A stretch of DNA of 64,000 nucleotides, from positions 310,001 through 374,000 of the forward strand of contig NZ_CP046171.1 in NCBI RefSeq assembly GCF_011801125.1. Reading direction: 5' to 3'. Of the stretch, positions 1 through 11,555 are shown piece by piece. This DNA comes from Nocardia brasiliensis. GTDB taxonomy: Bacteria; Actinomycetota; Actinomycetes; Mycobacteriales; Mycobacteriaceae. How positions within the stretch are numbered: position 1 is the stretch's first letter; each line of letters opens with the position of its first letter. The notes under the pieces were generated by a model, which worked only from the letters and a program-made list of their open reading frames with translations, was not told the origin of the DNA and ran no database searches. The translations under genes were made by a program, and so were the position numbers.

Positions 1-487
1 CGCAGAAGGCGTACCTGTTCTCCGGAACGGTCGCCAGCAACCTGCGCTACGGCAATCCCGAGGCCACCGACGAGCAACTGTGGCGCTGTCTGGAAATCGC
101 GCAGGCCGCCGACTTCGTGCGAGACATGCCGCAGGGCTTGGAAACTCCGATCGCGCAGGGCGGCACCACGGTCTCGGGTGGTCAGCGCCAGCGGCTCGCG
201 ATCGCGCGGGCACTGGTGAAGGCGCCGCGGGTCTACCTGTTCGACGACTCGTTCTCCGCACTCGACGTGGCGACCGACGCGCGGCTGCGCGACGCGCTGC
301 GGCCGGTGACCCAGGATGCCTCGGTCATCATCGTGGCCCAGCGCATCACCACCATTCGCGACGCGGACCAGATCGTGGTGCTCGAGGACGGCGCGATGGC
401 CGGTGTCGGCAGCCATGAGCAGCTGATGCGTGACTGCAAGGAATACCAGGAGATCGTCGCGTCCCAGCTCAGCGCGGAGGAGGTCCG

Positions 488-491
<4 letters not shown>
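1..491 (+). CDS. ABC exporter half-transporter, ATPase domain (5' truncated by window)
   Basis: This is the C-terminal part of an ABC exporter subunit, and the reading frame is already open at base 3. Visible are a Q-loop stretch (QKAYLFSGTVASNLRYG), a canonical signature (VSGGQRQRLAIARAL) and a Walker B region. The Walker B reads LFDDSFSALD, so the catalytic Glu is replaced by Asp. The usual switch-loop His (AHR) is Gln (VAQRITTI). The stop overlaps the ATG of the next half-transporter (ATGA), so the two are translationally coupled. Together they fit a heterodimeric type IV exporter in which this subunit supplies the degenerate catalytic face and the intact signature. The substrate cannot be told from sequence. 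Mycobacterial Rv1273c/Rv1272c-type multidrug or lipid exporters are the obvious relatives. Confidence 0.88.
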
Positions 492-3780
<3,289 letters not shown>

Positions 3781-3814
3781 CCCGCGGTGCGGCCGGTCCG
3801 CGGCCGAGGACGCA

Positions 3815-4597
3815 TCAGCTGAGCAGCGCGGGGGTTTCGCTGGGCGCGTAGGTCGGTTCGTGCTTCTTCAACCAGGCGATCACGCGGTAGGTGATCGGGA
3901 GCACGATGACCTCGGCGAGGGTCTTCCACAGGAAGCCGACGACAACGTAGTTGACGAACTGGCTCCACGAGTCGATGCCGATGGCGGTGGCGGCGATCGA
4001 GCAGAAGATCAGGGTGTCACCGAACTCGCCGACCACGGTGGAACCGATCAGCCGCGCCCACAGGTGCTTTTCCTTGGTCTTTTCCTTGATCAGGACCAGC
4101 GTCGCCGAGTTGAGCAGCTCGCCGACGAAGTAGCCGGCCAGGCCTGCGGCGACGAGCTGGGGCGTGGTGCCGATGACGGTGCGGAACGCGTCCTGGTTCT
4201 CGTAGAACCCGGCCGCGGGCAACTCGATCGCGATCTTGAAGCACACCACGGTCAGCAGCAGGACGCCGAAGCCGTAGTAGATGGCCCGGCGGGCCGACTT
4301 GAAGCCGTAGATCTCGCTCAGTACATCGCCGAGGATGTAGGCGAGGGGGAACAGGAACCAGGCGCCGTCGGTGCTGATCGGCAGCACCTCGATCGGGCCG
4401 ATCCGCACCGAATGGTCGGTGAAGAACTGCACGCCCTTGGTCGCGCAGATGTTGGAGATGATCAGCGTTGCCGTGAACAACGCCACGATCGGTGTGTAGT
4501 ACCCCCGCGCCGCCTGGGCAAAAGCCGCATGTTCCGGTGCGGGGCGCCCAGGTTCTGGGACTTCGGTTTCATTGAGCTGACTCACGGCTTCATCCAA
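3815..4597 (-). CDS. yhhQ: Queuosine precursor transporter (YhhQ/DUF165 family)
   Basis: This 260-residue integral membrane protein matches the YhhQ (DUF165) family, which imports preQ0/preQ1 or queuine-type bases for queuosine synthesis. An N-terminal tail of about 30 hydrophilic residues is followed by about six hydrophobic helices. A conserved-looking region (NICATKGVQFF), a polar stretch (ILGDVLSEIYGFKSARRAIYYGF) and a C-terminal FLWKTLAEVIVLPITY segment can be seen. It faces tgt tail to tail, and glutamyl-Q tRNA(Asp) synthetase lies 1.4 kb away. No de novo genes (queC, D, E, F) are in the window, so salvage is the economical reading. The longest start is TTG at 4597, and a GTG at 4585 is equally possible; neither has a strong ribosome site. 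Confidence 0.88.
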   Translation of the reverse strand: MDEAVSQLNETEVPEPGRPAPEHAAFAQAARGYYTPIVALFTATLIISNICATKGVQFFTDHSVRIGPIEVLPISTDGAWFLFPLAYILGDVLSEIYGFKSARRAIYYGFGVLLLTVVCFKIAIELPAAGFYENQDAFRTVIGTTPQLVAAGLAGYFVGELLNSATLVLIKEKTKEKHLWARLIGSTVVGEFGDTLIFCSIAATAIGIDSWSQFVNYVVVGFLWKTLAEVIVLPITYRVIAWLKKHEPTYAPSETPALLS

Positions 4598-4622
4598 CCA
4601 GGTTGTGGAATACCCTGTAGCA

Positions 4623-5147
4623 ATGACGAATCCCGGCGATTCCGACGAATGGTGGAAGCAGTACGGCGGTCAAGGCGTGTCGCCGGAATCCGGTGCGTCC
4701 AGCTCGGTTCCGCAGTACCCGAACGCTGAGCAACCCTCGGGATACCCGTCGGCGCCGCAGTACCCGCAGCAGCCGGCCCAGCCGATGACGCCCCCGCCGC
4801 AACCGCAGTACCAGCCGGGATATCAGCAGCCGCCCGCCCAGCCCTACGGGCAGCAGCCGAACTACGCCTACCAACCCGCCTATCAGCCGTACGGGATGGC
4901 CCAGCCGCAAGGCACCAACGGCATGGCGATCGGCGCCTTGATCTCCTCGCTGATCGGCTTCTTCACCTGCGGCATCGGCTCGATCGTCGGCATCATCCTC
5001 GGCGTCGTCTCGCTGGGACAGATCAAGCAGACCGGTCAGGAAGGCCGCGGCATGGCCCTGGCCGGCATCTGGATCGGCGTCGGCATGATCGTCCTCGGCC
5101 TTCTCTGGTTCCTCTTCGTGATCATCGCGGGCGCCTCCGGAGTCTGA
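4623..5147 (+). CDS. DUF4190-type membrane protein with Pro/Gln/Tyr-rich tail
   Basis: About 174 residues. The first 95 are low complexity, rich in Pro, Gln and Tyr (QPYGQQP-like runs). The C-terminal 75 hold two hydrophobic helices separated by a short loop (MAIGALISSLIGFFTCGIGSIVGIILGVVSLGQI, then ALAGIWIGVGMIVLGLLWFLFVIIAG). This is the usual DUF4190 layout in actinobacteria. A GTG at 4605 would add six residues, but the ATG at 4623 (MTNPGDSDEWW) looks more natural. It starts divergently, only about 25 bp from the YhhQ start. Function is unknown. The tail resembles that of the RDD protein downstream, suggesting a shared cytoplasmic scaffold or envelope role, which is inference only. Confidence 0.8.
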   Translation: MTNPGDSDEWWKQYGGQGVSPESGASSSVPQYPNAEQPSGYPSAPQYPQQPAQPMTPPPQPQYQPGYQQPPAQPYGQQPNYAYQPAYQPYGMAQPQGTNGMAIGALISSLIGFFTCGIGSIVGIILGVVSLGQIKQTGQEGRGMALAGIWIGVGMIVLGLLWFLFVIIAGASGV

Positions 5148-5159
5148 CCGGGAAAGCGT

Positions 5160-5192
5160 CAGGGGCGCACCCGAATATCGGGTGCGCCCCTG
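5160..5192. terminator. Bidirectional hairpin terminator
   Basis: A perfect 14-bp inverted repeat (arm CAGGGGCGCACCCG at 5160-5173, partner 5179-5192) encloses a 5-nt AATAT loop. It lies between two convergent genes ending at 5147 and 5217. There is no T-run, as is common in high-GC actinobacteria. Confidence 0.8.
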
Positions 5193-5216
5193 TTCGCGTT
5201 CTATGACAGGTCGGCG

Positions 5217-5906
5217 TCAGGCCTTGACGACCTGGGTGCCGCCGGCGAACTTGTCGTGCCAGCCCTGCTTGTTCGGGTCCTGCGAGATGGTGACCATGAT
5301 GTAGATGGCCAGCACCAGCGAGACCAGACCGCCGACGCACGGGATGATGTTCGCCGCGACGAACACGTTGCGCTTCAGCGAGGTGACCGGCTCGATCTTG
5401 GCCGCGCCGCCGGGCGCGAGCACCTTCAGGCCGAGCACCTTCTTGCCGAGCGTAGTGCCCTGCGAGGTCTCCATGCCGACGAAGTAGCCGAGCTGCACCA
5501 CGGTCCAGAGCAGGCCGAGGCCGATGGTCAGGCCCAGGCTGTTCTTCACCAGGAAGTAGATGATCAGGTACGGGATGTAGAGGATGAGGGCGTCGATGAC
5601 GCGCGCACCGATGCGGGTGCCGAGGTCGCCCGGCTGGCCGCCGTAGTTGAAGCCGCCCGGCTGCTGCGGGTACTGGCCGTAGGGATCCTGGGGCTGCTGC
5701 CCGTACTGGGGCGGCTGGCCGTATTGCGGCTGCTGGCCGTACTGCGGCGGCTGCTGGCCGTATTGGGGCTGCTGACCGTAGGGCTGACCGCCCTGCGGGA
5801 ACTGCTGACCGCCTTGGGGGTATTGCTGGCCGCCTTGCGGGTACGGCTGCCCATACGGCTGCCCGCCCTGCGGATACTGGTTGGGGTCGTACCCACCGCT
5901 TGTCAT
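5217..5906 (-). CDS. RDD family membrane protein with Gly/Gln/Tyr/Pro repeat tail
   Basis: This 229-residue protein begins with about 90 residues of short repeats built from YGQQP, PQYG and YPQGGQ units. It ends in an RDD domain with three to four hydrophobic segments. The domain's start is recognisable as LGTRIGARVIDALILYIPYLIIYF, then GLGLLWTVVQLGYFVGMETSQGTTLGKKVLGLKV. RDD proteins are integral membrane proteins of uncertain, possibly transport-related, function. The repeats are visible in the DNA at roughly 5645-5890 as reiterated ctgctggccgta-like units, which are prone to slippage. Its low-complexity tail parallels that of the convergent DUF4190 protein. Confidence 0.88.
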   Translation of the reverse strand: MTSGGYDPNQYPQGGQPYGQPYPQGGQQYPQGGQQFPQGGQPYGQQPQYGQQPPQYGQQPQYGQPPQYGQQPQDPYGQYPQQPGGFNYGGQPGDLGTRIGARVIDALILYIPYLIIYFLVKNSLGLTIGLGLLWTVVQLGYFVGMETSQGTTLGKKVLGLKVLAPGGAAKIEPVTSLKRNVFVAANIIPCVGGLVSLVLAIYIMVTISQDPNKQGWHDKFAGGTQVVKA

Positions 5907-5951
5907 AGTTGTGTCCTCGTCGAGTGATCAGTAGTTGGACGAATGCGTACG

Positions 5952-6869
5952 TTACGGACATCGACTGCGTTGCAACAACCCATTCCCGTCGAGTATCCAC
6001 GGTTCGCGCGGCAGATGTGCCGGGTCGAAACTGTCGAGGAGCTCCGCCGACGAGGTTGCCGCATAGCCCAGCGAGTCGGCGATCGCGGCCACTACCCGTT
6101 CGGGCGTGTTGCCGAGCGCCAGCTGGTCCGCGAGGGTCACCGCGCCGTCCCGCTTGGCCAGTCGCCTGCCCTCGGTGTTGAGCACGAGGGGAACGTGGAC
6201 GTAGCGCGGGACCGGTAGTTCGAGCAACGTCGCGAGGTAGGCCTGGCGCGGGGTGGAGGAGAGCAGGTCGTCGCCGCGCACCACCTGATCGACGCCCTGT
6301 TCCGCGTCGTCGACCACCACCGTGAGGTTGTAGGCGGGGATGCCGTCGCCGCGGCGCAGCACCACGTCGTCGACCGCGCCGCGATAGCGCCCGTGCAGTT
6401 CGTCGAAGATCTCGAACTCGCTGGTCGCCGCGCGCAGCCGCAGCGCGGCCGATCGTCCTTCGGCCACGAACGCGGCGCGCGCCCGGTCGGTCAGTGTGCG
6501 GCAGGTGCCGGGGTAGGCGCCCATCGGACCGTGCGGCGCCGTCGCGGCCTGCTGTATTTCCCTTCGCGTGCAGAAACATTCGTAGGTGCGCCCGGCCGCG
6601 GTGAGCCGGTCGATCGCGGCCTGATAGCGCGGGAGCCGCTCGGATTGCCGGACCACCGGCCCGTCCCAGTCCAGCCCGATCGCGATCAGATCGGCGAGCT
6701 GGCGTTCCTCTGCGCCGGGGCGCACCCGGTCCAGGTCGTCGATCCGGAGCAGGAATCTGCGGCCGGTCGACCGCGCGAAGGCCCAGGCGAGCAGGGCGGT
6801 GCGCAGATTGCCCACGTGCAGGTCCCCCGAGGGGCTCGGGGCGTACCGGCCCGCGCCCGGTTCAGGCAC
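5952..6869 (-). CDS. gluQ: Glutamyl-Q tRNA(Asp) synthetase
   Basis: This paralogue of the catalytic half of glutamyl-tRNA synthetase attaches glutamate to the queuosine base of tRNA(Asp). It is 305 residues and lacks the C-terminal anticodon-binding domain. The class I signatures are present: an HIGH-type motif (PSPSGDLHVGN, residues 11-21) and a KMSKS-type motif (GRRLAKRDGA, 235-244). The GluQ-RS zinc pattern C-x-C ... Y-x3-C is Cys98, Cys100, Tyr119, Cys123. It starts with GTG at 6869. Its presence near tgt and yhhQ means Q made by salvage would be further modified to glutamyl-queuosine. Truncated GluRS is the only alternative, and the zinc pattern and length argue against it. Confidence 0.93.
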   Translation of the reverse strand: MPEPGAGRYAPSPSGDLHVGNLRTALLAWAFARSTGRRFLLRIDDLDRVRPGAEERQLADLIAIGLDWDGPVVRQSERLPRYQAAIDRLTAAGRTYECFCTRREIQQAATAPHGPMGAYPGTCRTLTDRARAAFVAEGRSAALRLRAATSEFEIFDELHGRYRGAVDDVVLRRGDGIPAYNLTVVVDDAEQGVDQVVRGDDLLSSTPRQAYLATLLELPVPRYVHVPLVLNTEGRRLAKRDGAVTLADQLALGNTPERVVAAIADSLGYAATSSAELLDSFDPAHLPREPWILDGNGLLQRSRCP

Positions 6870-6917
6870 GAGCCCGATTCGTCGGGAACGTCGTGTGCAC
6901 GCAGGCCATCGTAGAGG

Positions 6918-7415
6918 TCAGCCGCACAGCCGCGGCTTCAGCTCCGCGGGGCCGATCGGTCGCCGCGTGTCGAGGGCGGCGAGCAGCGTTTCGGCGTAGC
7001 CGATGAGCCCGGAGCGGTCGATGCCGTAGGGCGCGTCGGCATCGCCATCGGGCCGGAACTCGCTCAGCCGGGTCGCCGCGCGGGTCAACAGTGTGCGCGC
7101 GCCCTTCGGATTACCGCGCTGGATGTGTGTGACACCGACAGCGAGCTGGGCGAGTGCCTGCCACAGCATCCGTTCGGCGAACGGCCCGTTCTTCCACGCG
7201 GCCTCTAATACCTCGTGCGCGTTGAATGCCAAACCGTCATCCAGCAGTTGCTGAGCGAAGGCGAGCGTTTGCTGCGGGGGTAATTCAAGATCATCGGGAA
7301 TTCGGGCAACTCCGACACTTCCGGAGGGTAGTGGGCGCCCAAGGCGGTCGCGCGGACGAGAGTTCCTGGCGCGACCTGCGTCGTCGCGATCGCGGTCAAC
7401 CATGCCTTCCATCAT
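6918..7415 (-). CDS. DUF309 domain protein
   Basis: About 165 residues. The C-terminal two thirds carry the DUF309 helical motif (FNAHEVLEAAWKNGP, then LWQALAQLAVGVTHIQRGNPKGARTLLTRAA), a small alpha-helical family of unknown function. The open frame runs back to 7613, but that stretch codes an unlikely segment in AT-richer DNA. The clustered ATGs at 7415, 7412 and 7403 are better starts, and 7415 has a GGCGGG sequence upstream. It is downstream of nothing on its strand and is separated from gluQ by 48 bp, so the two may be co-transcribed. No role in Q metabolism is established. Confidence 0.75.
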   Translation of the reverse strand: MMEGMVDRDRDDAGRARNSRPRDRLGRPLPSGSVGVARIPDDLELPPQQTLAFAQQLLDDGLAFNAHEVLEAAWKNGPFAERMLWQALAQLAVGVTHIQRGNPKGARTLLTRAATRLSEFRPDGDADAPYGIDRSGLIGYAETLLAALDTRRPIGPAELKPRLCG

Positions 7416-7821
7416 GCCCGCCGGCTGCGGTGTCGTCGATGAGACGTTGTCCAAAGAAAGCAAAATTGACGGATCACAGAGCAATAACAGCACCCCAATT
7501 GTTACCAGAACGGTGTCGGGCAGAATGACCGCTCCGAGCTGGCAATGCTCCCGCAACTTCCCATCTTCGCAAACGTGGCAGATGCGATGATTTAAAAAGC
7601 AAGAATCGGGCAAACTTTCGATAGACCTGCTACTGTTTAGCGCGCGGGGGCAACCTCGTGGGGCGCATTCGCCTCGAACGTACCGTGCGATGACGACGCA
7701 CCGTGGAGTTGCGCGCTTTCATCAGGCGCACAGGGGATTCGGCGTTCTGGCCGAGTGCCGGTGCTAGTTAGAACGATGTCAGAAGAAATCTCGTTCTCGA
7801 CGCAGCAAAGGAGCTAGTGCC
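7416..7821. other. Intergenic region between divergent DUF309 and DUF397 genes
   Basis: About 400 bp, visibly less GC-rich than its surroundings (for example around 7440-7520 and 7585-7640). No convincing gene was found on either strand. It holds the divergent promoters. A short inverted repeat (GAACGA at 7771-7776, TCGTTC at 7791-7796) lies just before the DUF397 ribosome site and could be an operator. Confidence 0.5.
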
Positions 7822-8031
7822 GTGGAAGTTGATTTGACTGATGCTGTGTGGCGTAAGAGCACATACAGTGGCCCCGACGGGAACTGTGTGGAAGTCGCAT
7901 TTCTCGTCGACGGCGAAGTCGCGGTTCGCGATACCAAGGACAACGGATATGGCCCGGTGCTGGCCTTTGCGCCGGGACAGTGGGATGCGTTCCTAACCGG
8001 AGTTGCGCAGGGGGAGTTCGGGCGCGCCTGA
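7822..8031 (+). CDS. DUF397 domain protein
   Basis: A 69-residue DUF397 protein, recognisable from the opening WRKSTYSGPDGNCVEVAF and the later VRDTKD and WDAFL elements. The GTG start follows a strong AAAGGAG site at good spacing. In actinomycetes these small acidic proteins usually sit beside an XRE-type regulator, with which they can behave as antagonist partners. No such regulator lies adjacent here, so this copy is solitary. Family assignment is firm; molecular function is not known. Confidence 0.88.
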   Translation: MEVDLTDAVWRKSTYSGPDGNCVEVAFLVDGEVAVRDTKDNGYGPVLAFAPGQWDAFLTGVAQGEFGRA

Positions 8032-8051
8032 AAACAGCAGGTCACCGAACT

Positions 8052-8099
8052 AGGCATACGGGCCCCGGGTCGCACGGACTCGGGGCCTTCGTATTGCCT
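8052..8099. terminator. Long bidirectional hairpin
   Basis: A long imperfect inverted repeat. The outer arms AGGCATACG and CGTATTGCCT and the inner arms GGCCCCGGGTC and GACTCGGGGCC fold over a short loop around 8073-8077. It lies between the stops of the convergent DUF397 gene and qcrB and would terminate both. Confidence 0.75.
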
Positions 8100-8108
8100 G
8101 TCCAATTC

Positions 8109-9767
8109 TCAGCTACCGGACGAACCGTTGCGGTGGGAACCATTGCCGTTGAGCCGGTCTCGTTCCTGGTAATCGTGCAGCACCGCCAGTTGCCTGCGCT
8201 CTTCGGCGTGGTCGGTTTCGTGATTGAGTTCCGACTCGTGCTGGGGGTCGGCGCGGAAGAAGCTGCCGGTGCCCGGCTTGCCCGCCAGGCCGAGCTTGCT
8301 CATCTTCTTGGGCACCGGGGCGCCCTGGTACTCCAGCGGGATCGGGTGGCCGTGGTCGTCGACCGGGCCGAGCGGTTGGTGGATCTCGATGTACTCACCG
8401 TGCGGCAGGCGCTTGATCACGCCGGTCTCCACGCCGTGCTCCAGCACGGCCCGGTCGCTGCGCTGCAAGCCGAGGCACACGCGGTAGGCGATGAAGTAGG
8501 CCAGTGGCGGCAGTAGGAGCAGGCCGATGCGTCCGGACCAGGTGGTCGCGTTCAACGAGATGTCGAACTTGTAGGCGAGGATGTCGTTCACGCAGGAGAG
8601 CGTGAGCACCACGTAGAAGGCGATCGCCATCGCGCCGATCGCGGTGCGCACCGGCACGTCACGCGGACGCTGCAGCAGGTTGTGATGCGGCGCGGTGTCG
8701 CGGGTGAGCCGCTTCTCGATCCACGGGTAGGTGATCAGCACCGTGAACACCAGGCCCATCAGCAGCGCGCCCCATACCGGTGCGGGCACCGTGTAGCGGC
8801 CCAGATACAGCTCCCACGGCGGGATCAGGCGCATCATGCCGTCGGTCCACATCATGTAGAAGTCCGGCTGCGAACCCGCGGAGATCTGTGCGGGGTTGTA
8901 CGGGCCCATGGTCCAGATCGCGTTGATCTGGAAGACGCCGCTCATGATCGCGACGATGCCGAGGGTAAAGGCGAAGAACGCGCCCTGATCCAGCGAGAAC
9001 ACCGGGACGATGCGCGCGCCGATCACGTTCTTCTCGGTGCGGCCCGGCCCGGGGAACTGGGTGTGCTTCTGGTACCAGACGAGTGCGATGTGCGCGGCGA
9101 TCAACGCGAGCATGATGCCGGGGAACAGCAGCACGTGCGCGATGAACAGGCGCGGGATGATGATGGTGCCCGGGTAGTCGCCGCCGAACATCAACCAGTG
9201 CAGCCAGGTGCCGACGATCGGCATGCCGAGCGTGATGGACGAGAACGCGGCGCGCAGGCCGGTACCGGAGAGCAGGTCGTCGGGCAGCGAGTAGCCGAAG
9301 TAGCCCTCGAACATGGCCAGGATCAGCAGTAGTGAGCCGATCACCCAGTTCGCCTCGCGCGGCTTGCGGAACGCGCCGGTGAAGAACACGCGGAACAGGT
9401 GCACGATGATCGATGCCGCGAAAAGCAATGCGGCCCAATGGTGTACCTGTCGGACGAACAGACCGCCGCGTACCTCGAAGGAGATGTTCAGCGCGGTCTC
9501 GTAGGCCCGCGACATGGTGACACCACGTAACGGCTGATAGGACCCGTTGTAGACCACCTCGGTCATCGACGGATCGAAGTACAGGGTCAGGTAGATGCCC
9601 GAGAGCAGCAGAATGATGAAGCTGTACAGCGCGATCTCGCCGAGCAGGAACGACCAGTGGGTCGGGAAGACCTTGTTGATCGACCGCTTCAGGAAGGCGG
9701 CGGCCCGATATCGCTCGTCGGCGGAGTCCGCCTGCGCGCCGACCTTGCTACCAAGTTGAGTTGCCAT
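8109..9767 (-). CDS. qcrB: Cytochrome b subunit of menaquinol-cytochrome c reductase (QcrB-like)
   Basis: About 552 residues. This is the diheme membrane subunit of the bc1 complex, which oxidises menaquinol and passes electrons towards the cytochrome c/aa3 branch. Haem-ligand His pairs are visible in the second and fourth helix regions ([26 protein letters not shown]...[23 protein letters not shown]). The quinol-site block [23 protein letters not shown] and an actinobacterial cytoplasmic C-terminal extension are also present. The ORF is open to 10004, but the ATG at 9767 ([10 protein letters not shown]) matches the family N-terminus. Unusually, qcrC, qcrA and cta genes are not adjacent, so this is probably a second, stand-alone qcrB. 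Confidence 0.9.
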   Translation of the reverse strand: MATQLGSKVGAQADSADERYRAAAFLKRSINKVFPTHWSFLLGEIALYSFIILLLSGIYLTLYFDPSMTEVVYNGSYQPLRGVTMSRAYETALNISFEVRGGLFVRQVHHWAALLFAASIIVHLFRVFFTGAFRKPREANWVIGSLLLILAMFEGYFGYSLPDDLLSGTGLRAAFSSITLGMPIVGTWLHWLMFGGDYPGTIIIPRLFIAHVLLFPGIMLALIAAHIALVWYQKHTQFPGPGRTEKNVIGARIVPVFSLDQGAFFAFTLGIVAIMSGVFQINAIWTMGPYNPAQISAGSQPDFYMMWTDGMMRLIPPWELYLGRYTVPAPVWGALLMGLVFTVLITYPWIEKRLTRDTAPHHNLLQRPRDVPVRTAIGAMAIAFYVVLTLSCVNDILAYKFDISLNATTWSGRIGLLLLPPLAYFIAYRVCLGLQRSDRAVLEHGVETGVIKRLPHGEYIEIHQPLGPVDDHGHPIPLEYQGAPVPKKMSKLGLAGKPGTGSFFRADPQHESELNHETDHAEERRQLAVLHDYQERDRLNGNGSHRNGSSGS

Positions 9768-9851
9768 ATCCGACACCCCGCCCACGAGAAGTGATTTGCT
9801 TCTACTACAGACGGTAGCAACCGATCGTGCCCGAATCGATGGTTTTCCCGG

Positions 9852-9874
9852 ATGATCTTGTAAATCAAGATCAT
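9852..9874. promoter_or_regulatory. Perfect dyad upstream of qcrB
   Basis: A 9-bp perfect inverted repeat (ATGATCTTG at 9852-9860, CAAGATCAT at 9866-9874) with a TAAAT spacer sits in an AT-rich patch about 85 bp upstream of the qcrB start. It looks like an operator for a dimeric regulator. The 9768-10135 interval contains no gene I can support and must hold the divergent promoters for qcrB and the acyltransferase. Confidence 0.5.
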
Positions 9875-10135
9875 TCGATAGTTTCATGCGTCTTGGAACA
9901 GGGCGATACCCTGCGGTTTTCCGGGATCTGACACAGTACGACGGAGTTCGCCAATGGCCACTGGTTTGCGTGCGGACGGACTGGGTATTGCCTTGCGCTG
10001 TCAAATAATTCGGCCATTAAATGTCATGTCGAGTTCGGGCTCGGTGAGCAGCGCGTTCCGGGCCCAGGATGCTCCGTGCCGAACGCGGATAGGGGCGCGA
10101 TCCGGCGACTTCGCTACTGTCGGACGGTGCGCAGG

Positions 10136-11542
10136 ATGGCCCCGCAGGACGCGACGATGTATTGGTTGGCGGACCGTACGCGCAATGACCTGTTCCTGCT
10201 GTACTGCTTCGACGACGCCGGTCAGAGTCTCGCGCGACTGCGTGCCCAGATCGCCCGGCGCGCCGCCGCCAGCGCCGCCCTTTGCGTCAGGGCCCGCGAT
10301 GTGCCCGGCGATCTCGACTACCCGTCCTGGGCGCCGTGTGTCTTCGATGCCGAGCAGGTCGTGGAACACCCACTAACACAGCCGGATTGGCAGCACCTCG
10401 AGCAGGCGCTCGGGTCGCTGGTCGGCACCGTGCTCGATGCGGCGGTCCACCCGTGGCGACTGCATGTCTTCCGGGGCATCGCCGGTGCGCCGGAGCCGCG
10501 GGGCGGCGAACCCGAAGCGGACCGGAACGAGTGGGCGCCGATCGAACCCGCGCTGGTGCTGGTGCTGCAGATGTCGCACGCACTGGCCGACGGCCAGCGG
10601 GCGGCCGAGCTCGCGCGGACACTGTTCACGGGCCCCGAGGATGCTCCGGCCGGGCGACGGCGGGGGCTGATGGGGAAGGTCGTCGACGCGTCGCGGGCGT
10701 ACGCGGACGCGGTACTCGCGGTGCCCAGGATTCCGATCGGCATGGTGCGCACGGCCTATCGCGGGTACGGGGCGTTCCGGGCGCAGCGCGAACTCGCGGC
10801 GCTGACGGCGGCAGGCGAATTGCCGCAGCCCGGTGCCGGTTTCGCGCCGAACCGGGTCAACGGGATCGGGGCCGCCGGTGGCGGCGCGCATCGGGTGCGG
10901 ATGCTCGTCTACGCCGCGTCGGCGTTGCGGGTGCCCGGCCGCACGGTCACCGTCGTGGTGCTCACCGCGGTGTCGCTCGCGCTGTCGCGCTACCTCGAAG
11001 CCCGTGGCGAGCGGGTGGCTCGCCTGGGCGCGCAGGTGCCGATGGCGCTGTCGGACGAGGCAAAGGCCGAGGCGCACAACAACTATCGCAGCCTCAGTGT
11101 CGACCTGTGCGCCGACGTCGCCGACCTGTGCACGCGCGCCGACGAGATCGCGGCGACGCTGCACGAACGGCGCCGCCGCGCGCGGCATCCGCTGCTCACC
11201 GCGCAGGATCGGGTCACCGCGGTCGTCCCTGCCCCGCTGCTGCGCCGCGACATCGCCCGCTATCCCATCGACATCGTCCCCGATTCGGTCGCGGGCCACA
11301 CCGTGGTATCCAGCGTGCACCGCGGTCCGGCCGATCTTGTCTTCGGCGCCGGTCGCGTGCGCTTCACCGCGGGCTTTCCCGCTATCGGCTCGGTCATGCG
11401 CCTGACCCACGGTGTGCACGGACTCGGCGACACCATCACCGTCTCTGTGCACGCCGACGACGCGACCGTCCCGGACCTCGACGTCTACACGGAACTACTC
11501 CGCGCGGCCCTGGACGAGGTGGTCCACCGCCTGCGGCGGTGA
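10136..11542 (+). CDS. WS/DGAT-like acyltransferase (wax ester/triacylglycerol type)
   Basis: About 468 residues. The N-terminal MAPQDATMYWL resembles the S-x-x-D-A-x-F-x-x opening of bifunctional wax-ester synthase/diacylglycerol acyltransferases. The active-site motif HHxxxDG appears as SHALADG near residue 148, so the first His is Ser. A DNN-like segment (AEAHNNYRSLSVDL) occurs in the second half, as in the family. These enzymes esterify acyl-CoA to diacylglycerol or alcohols at the membrane. The motif is degenerate but the second His, normally the catalytic one, is kept. The ATG at 10136 is preferred over the upstream GTG-type starts of the longer frame at 10076. It faces a convergent methyltransferase gene. 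Confidence 0.65.
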   Translation: MAPQDATMYWLADRTRNDLFLLYCFDDAGQSLARLRAQIARRAAASAALCVRARDVPGDLDYPSWAPCVFDAEQVVEHPLTQPDWQHLEQALGSLVGTVLDAAVHPWRLHVFRGIAGAPEPRGGEPEADRNEWAPIEPALVLVLQMSHALADGQRAAELARTLFTGPEDAPAGRRRGLMGKVVDASRAYADAVLAVPRIPIGMVRTAYRGYGAFRAQRELAALTAAGELPQPGAGFAPNRVNGIGAAGGGAHRVRMLVYAASALRVPGRTVTVVVLTAVSLALSRYLEARGERVARLGAQVPMALSDEAKAEAHNNYRSLSVDLCADVADLCTRADEIAATLHERRRRARHPLLTAQDRVTAVVPAPLLRRDIARYPIDIVPDSVAGHTVVSSVHRGPADLVFGAGRVRFTAGFPAIGSVMRLTHGVHGLGDTITVSVHADDATVPDLDVYTELLRAALDEVVHRLRR

Positions 11543-11555
11543 CAACCTCGGTGGT

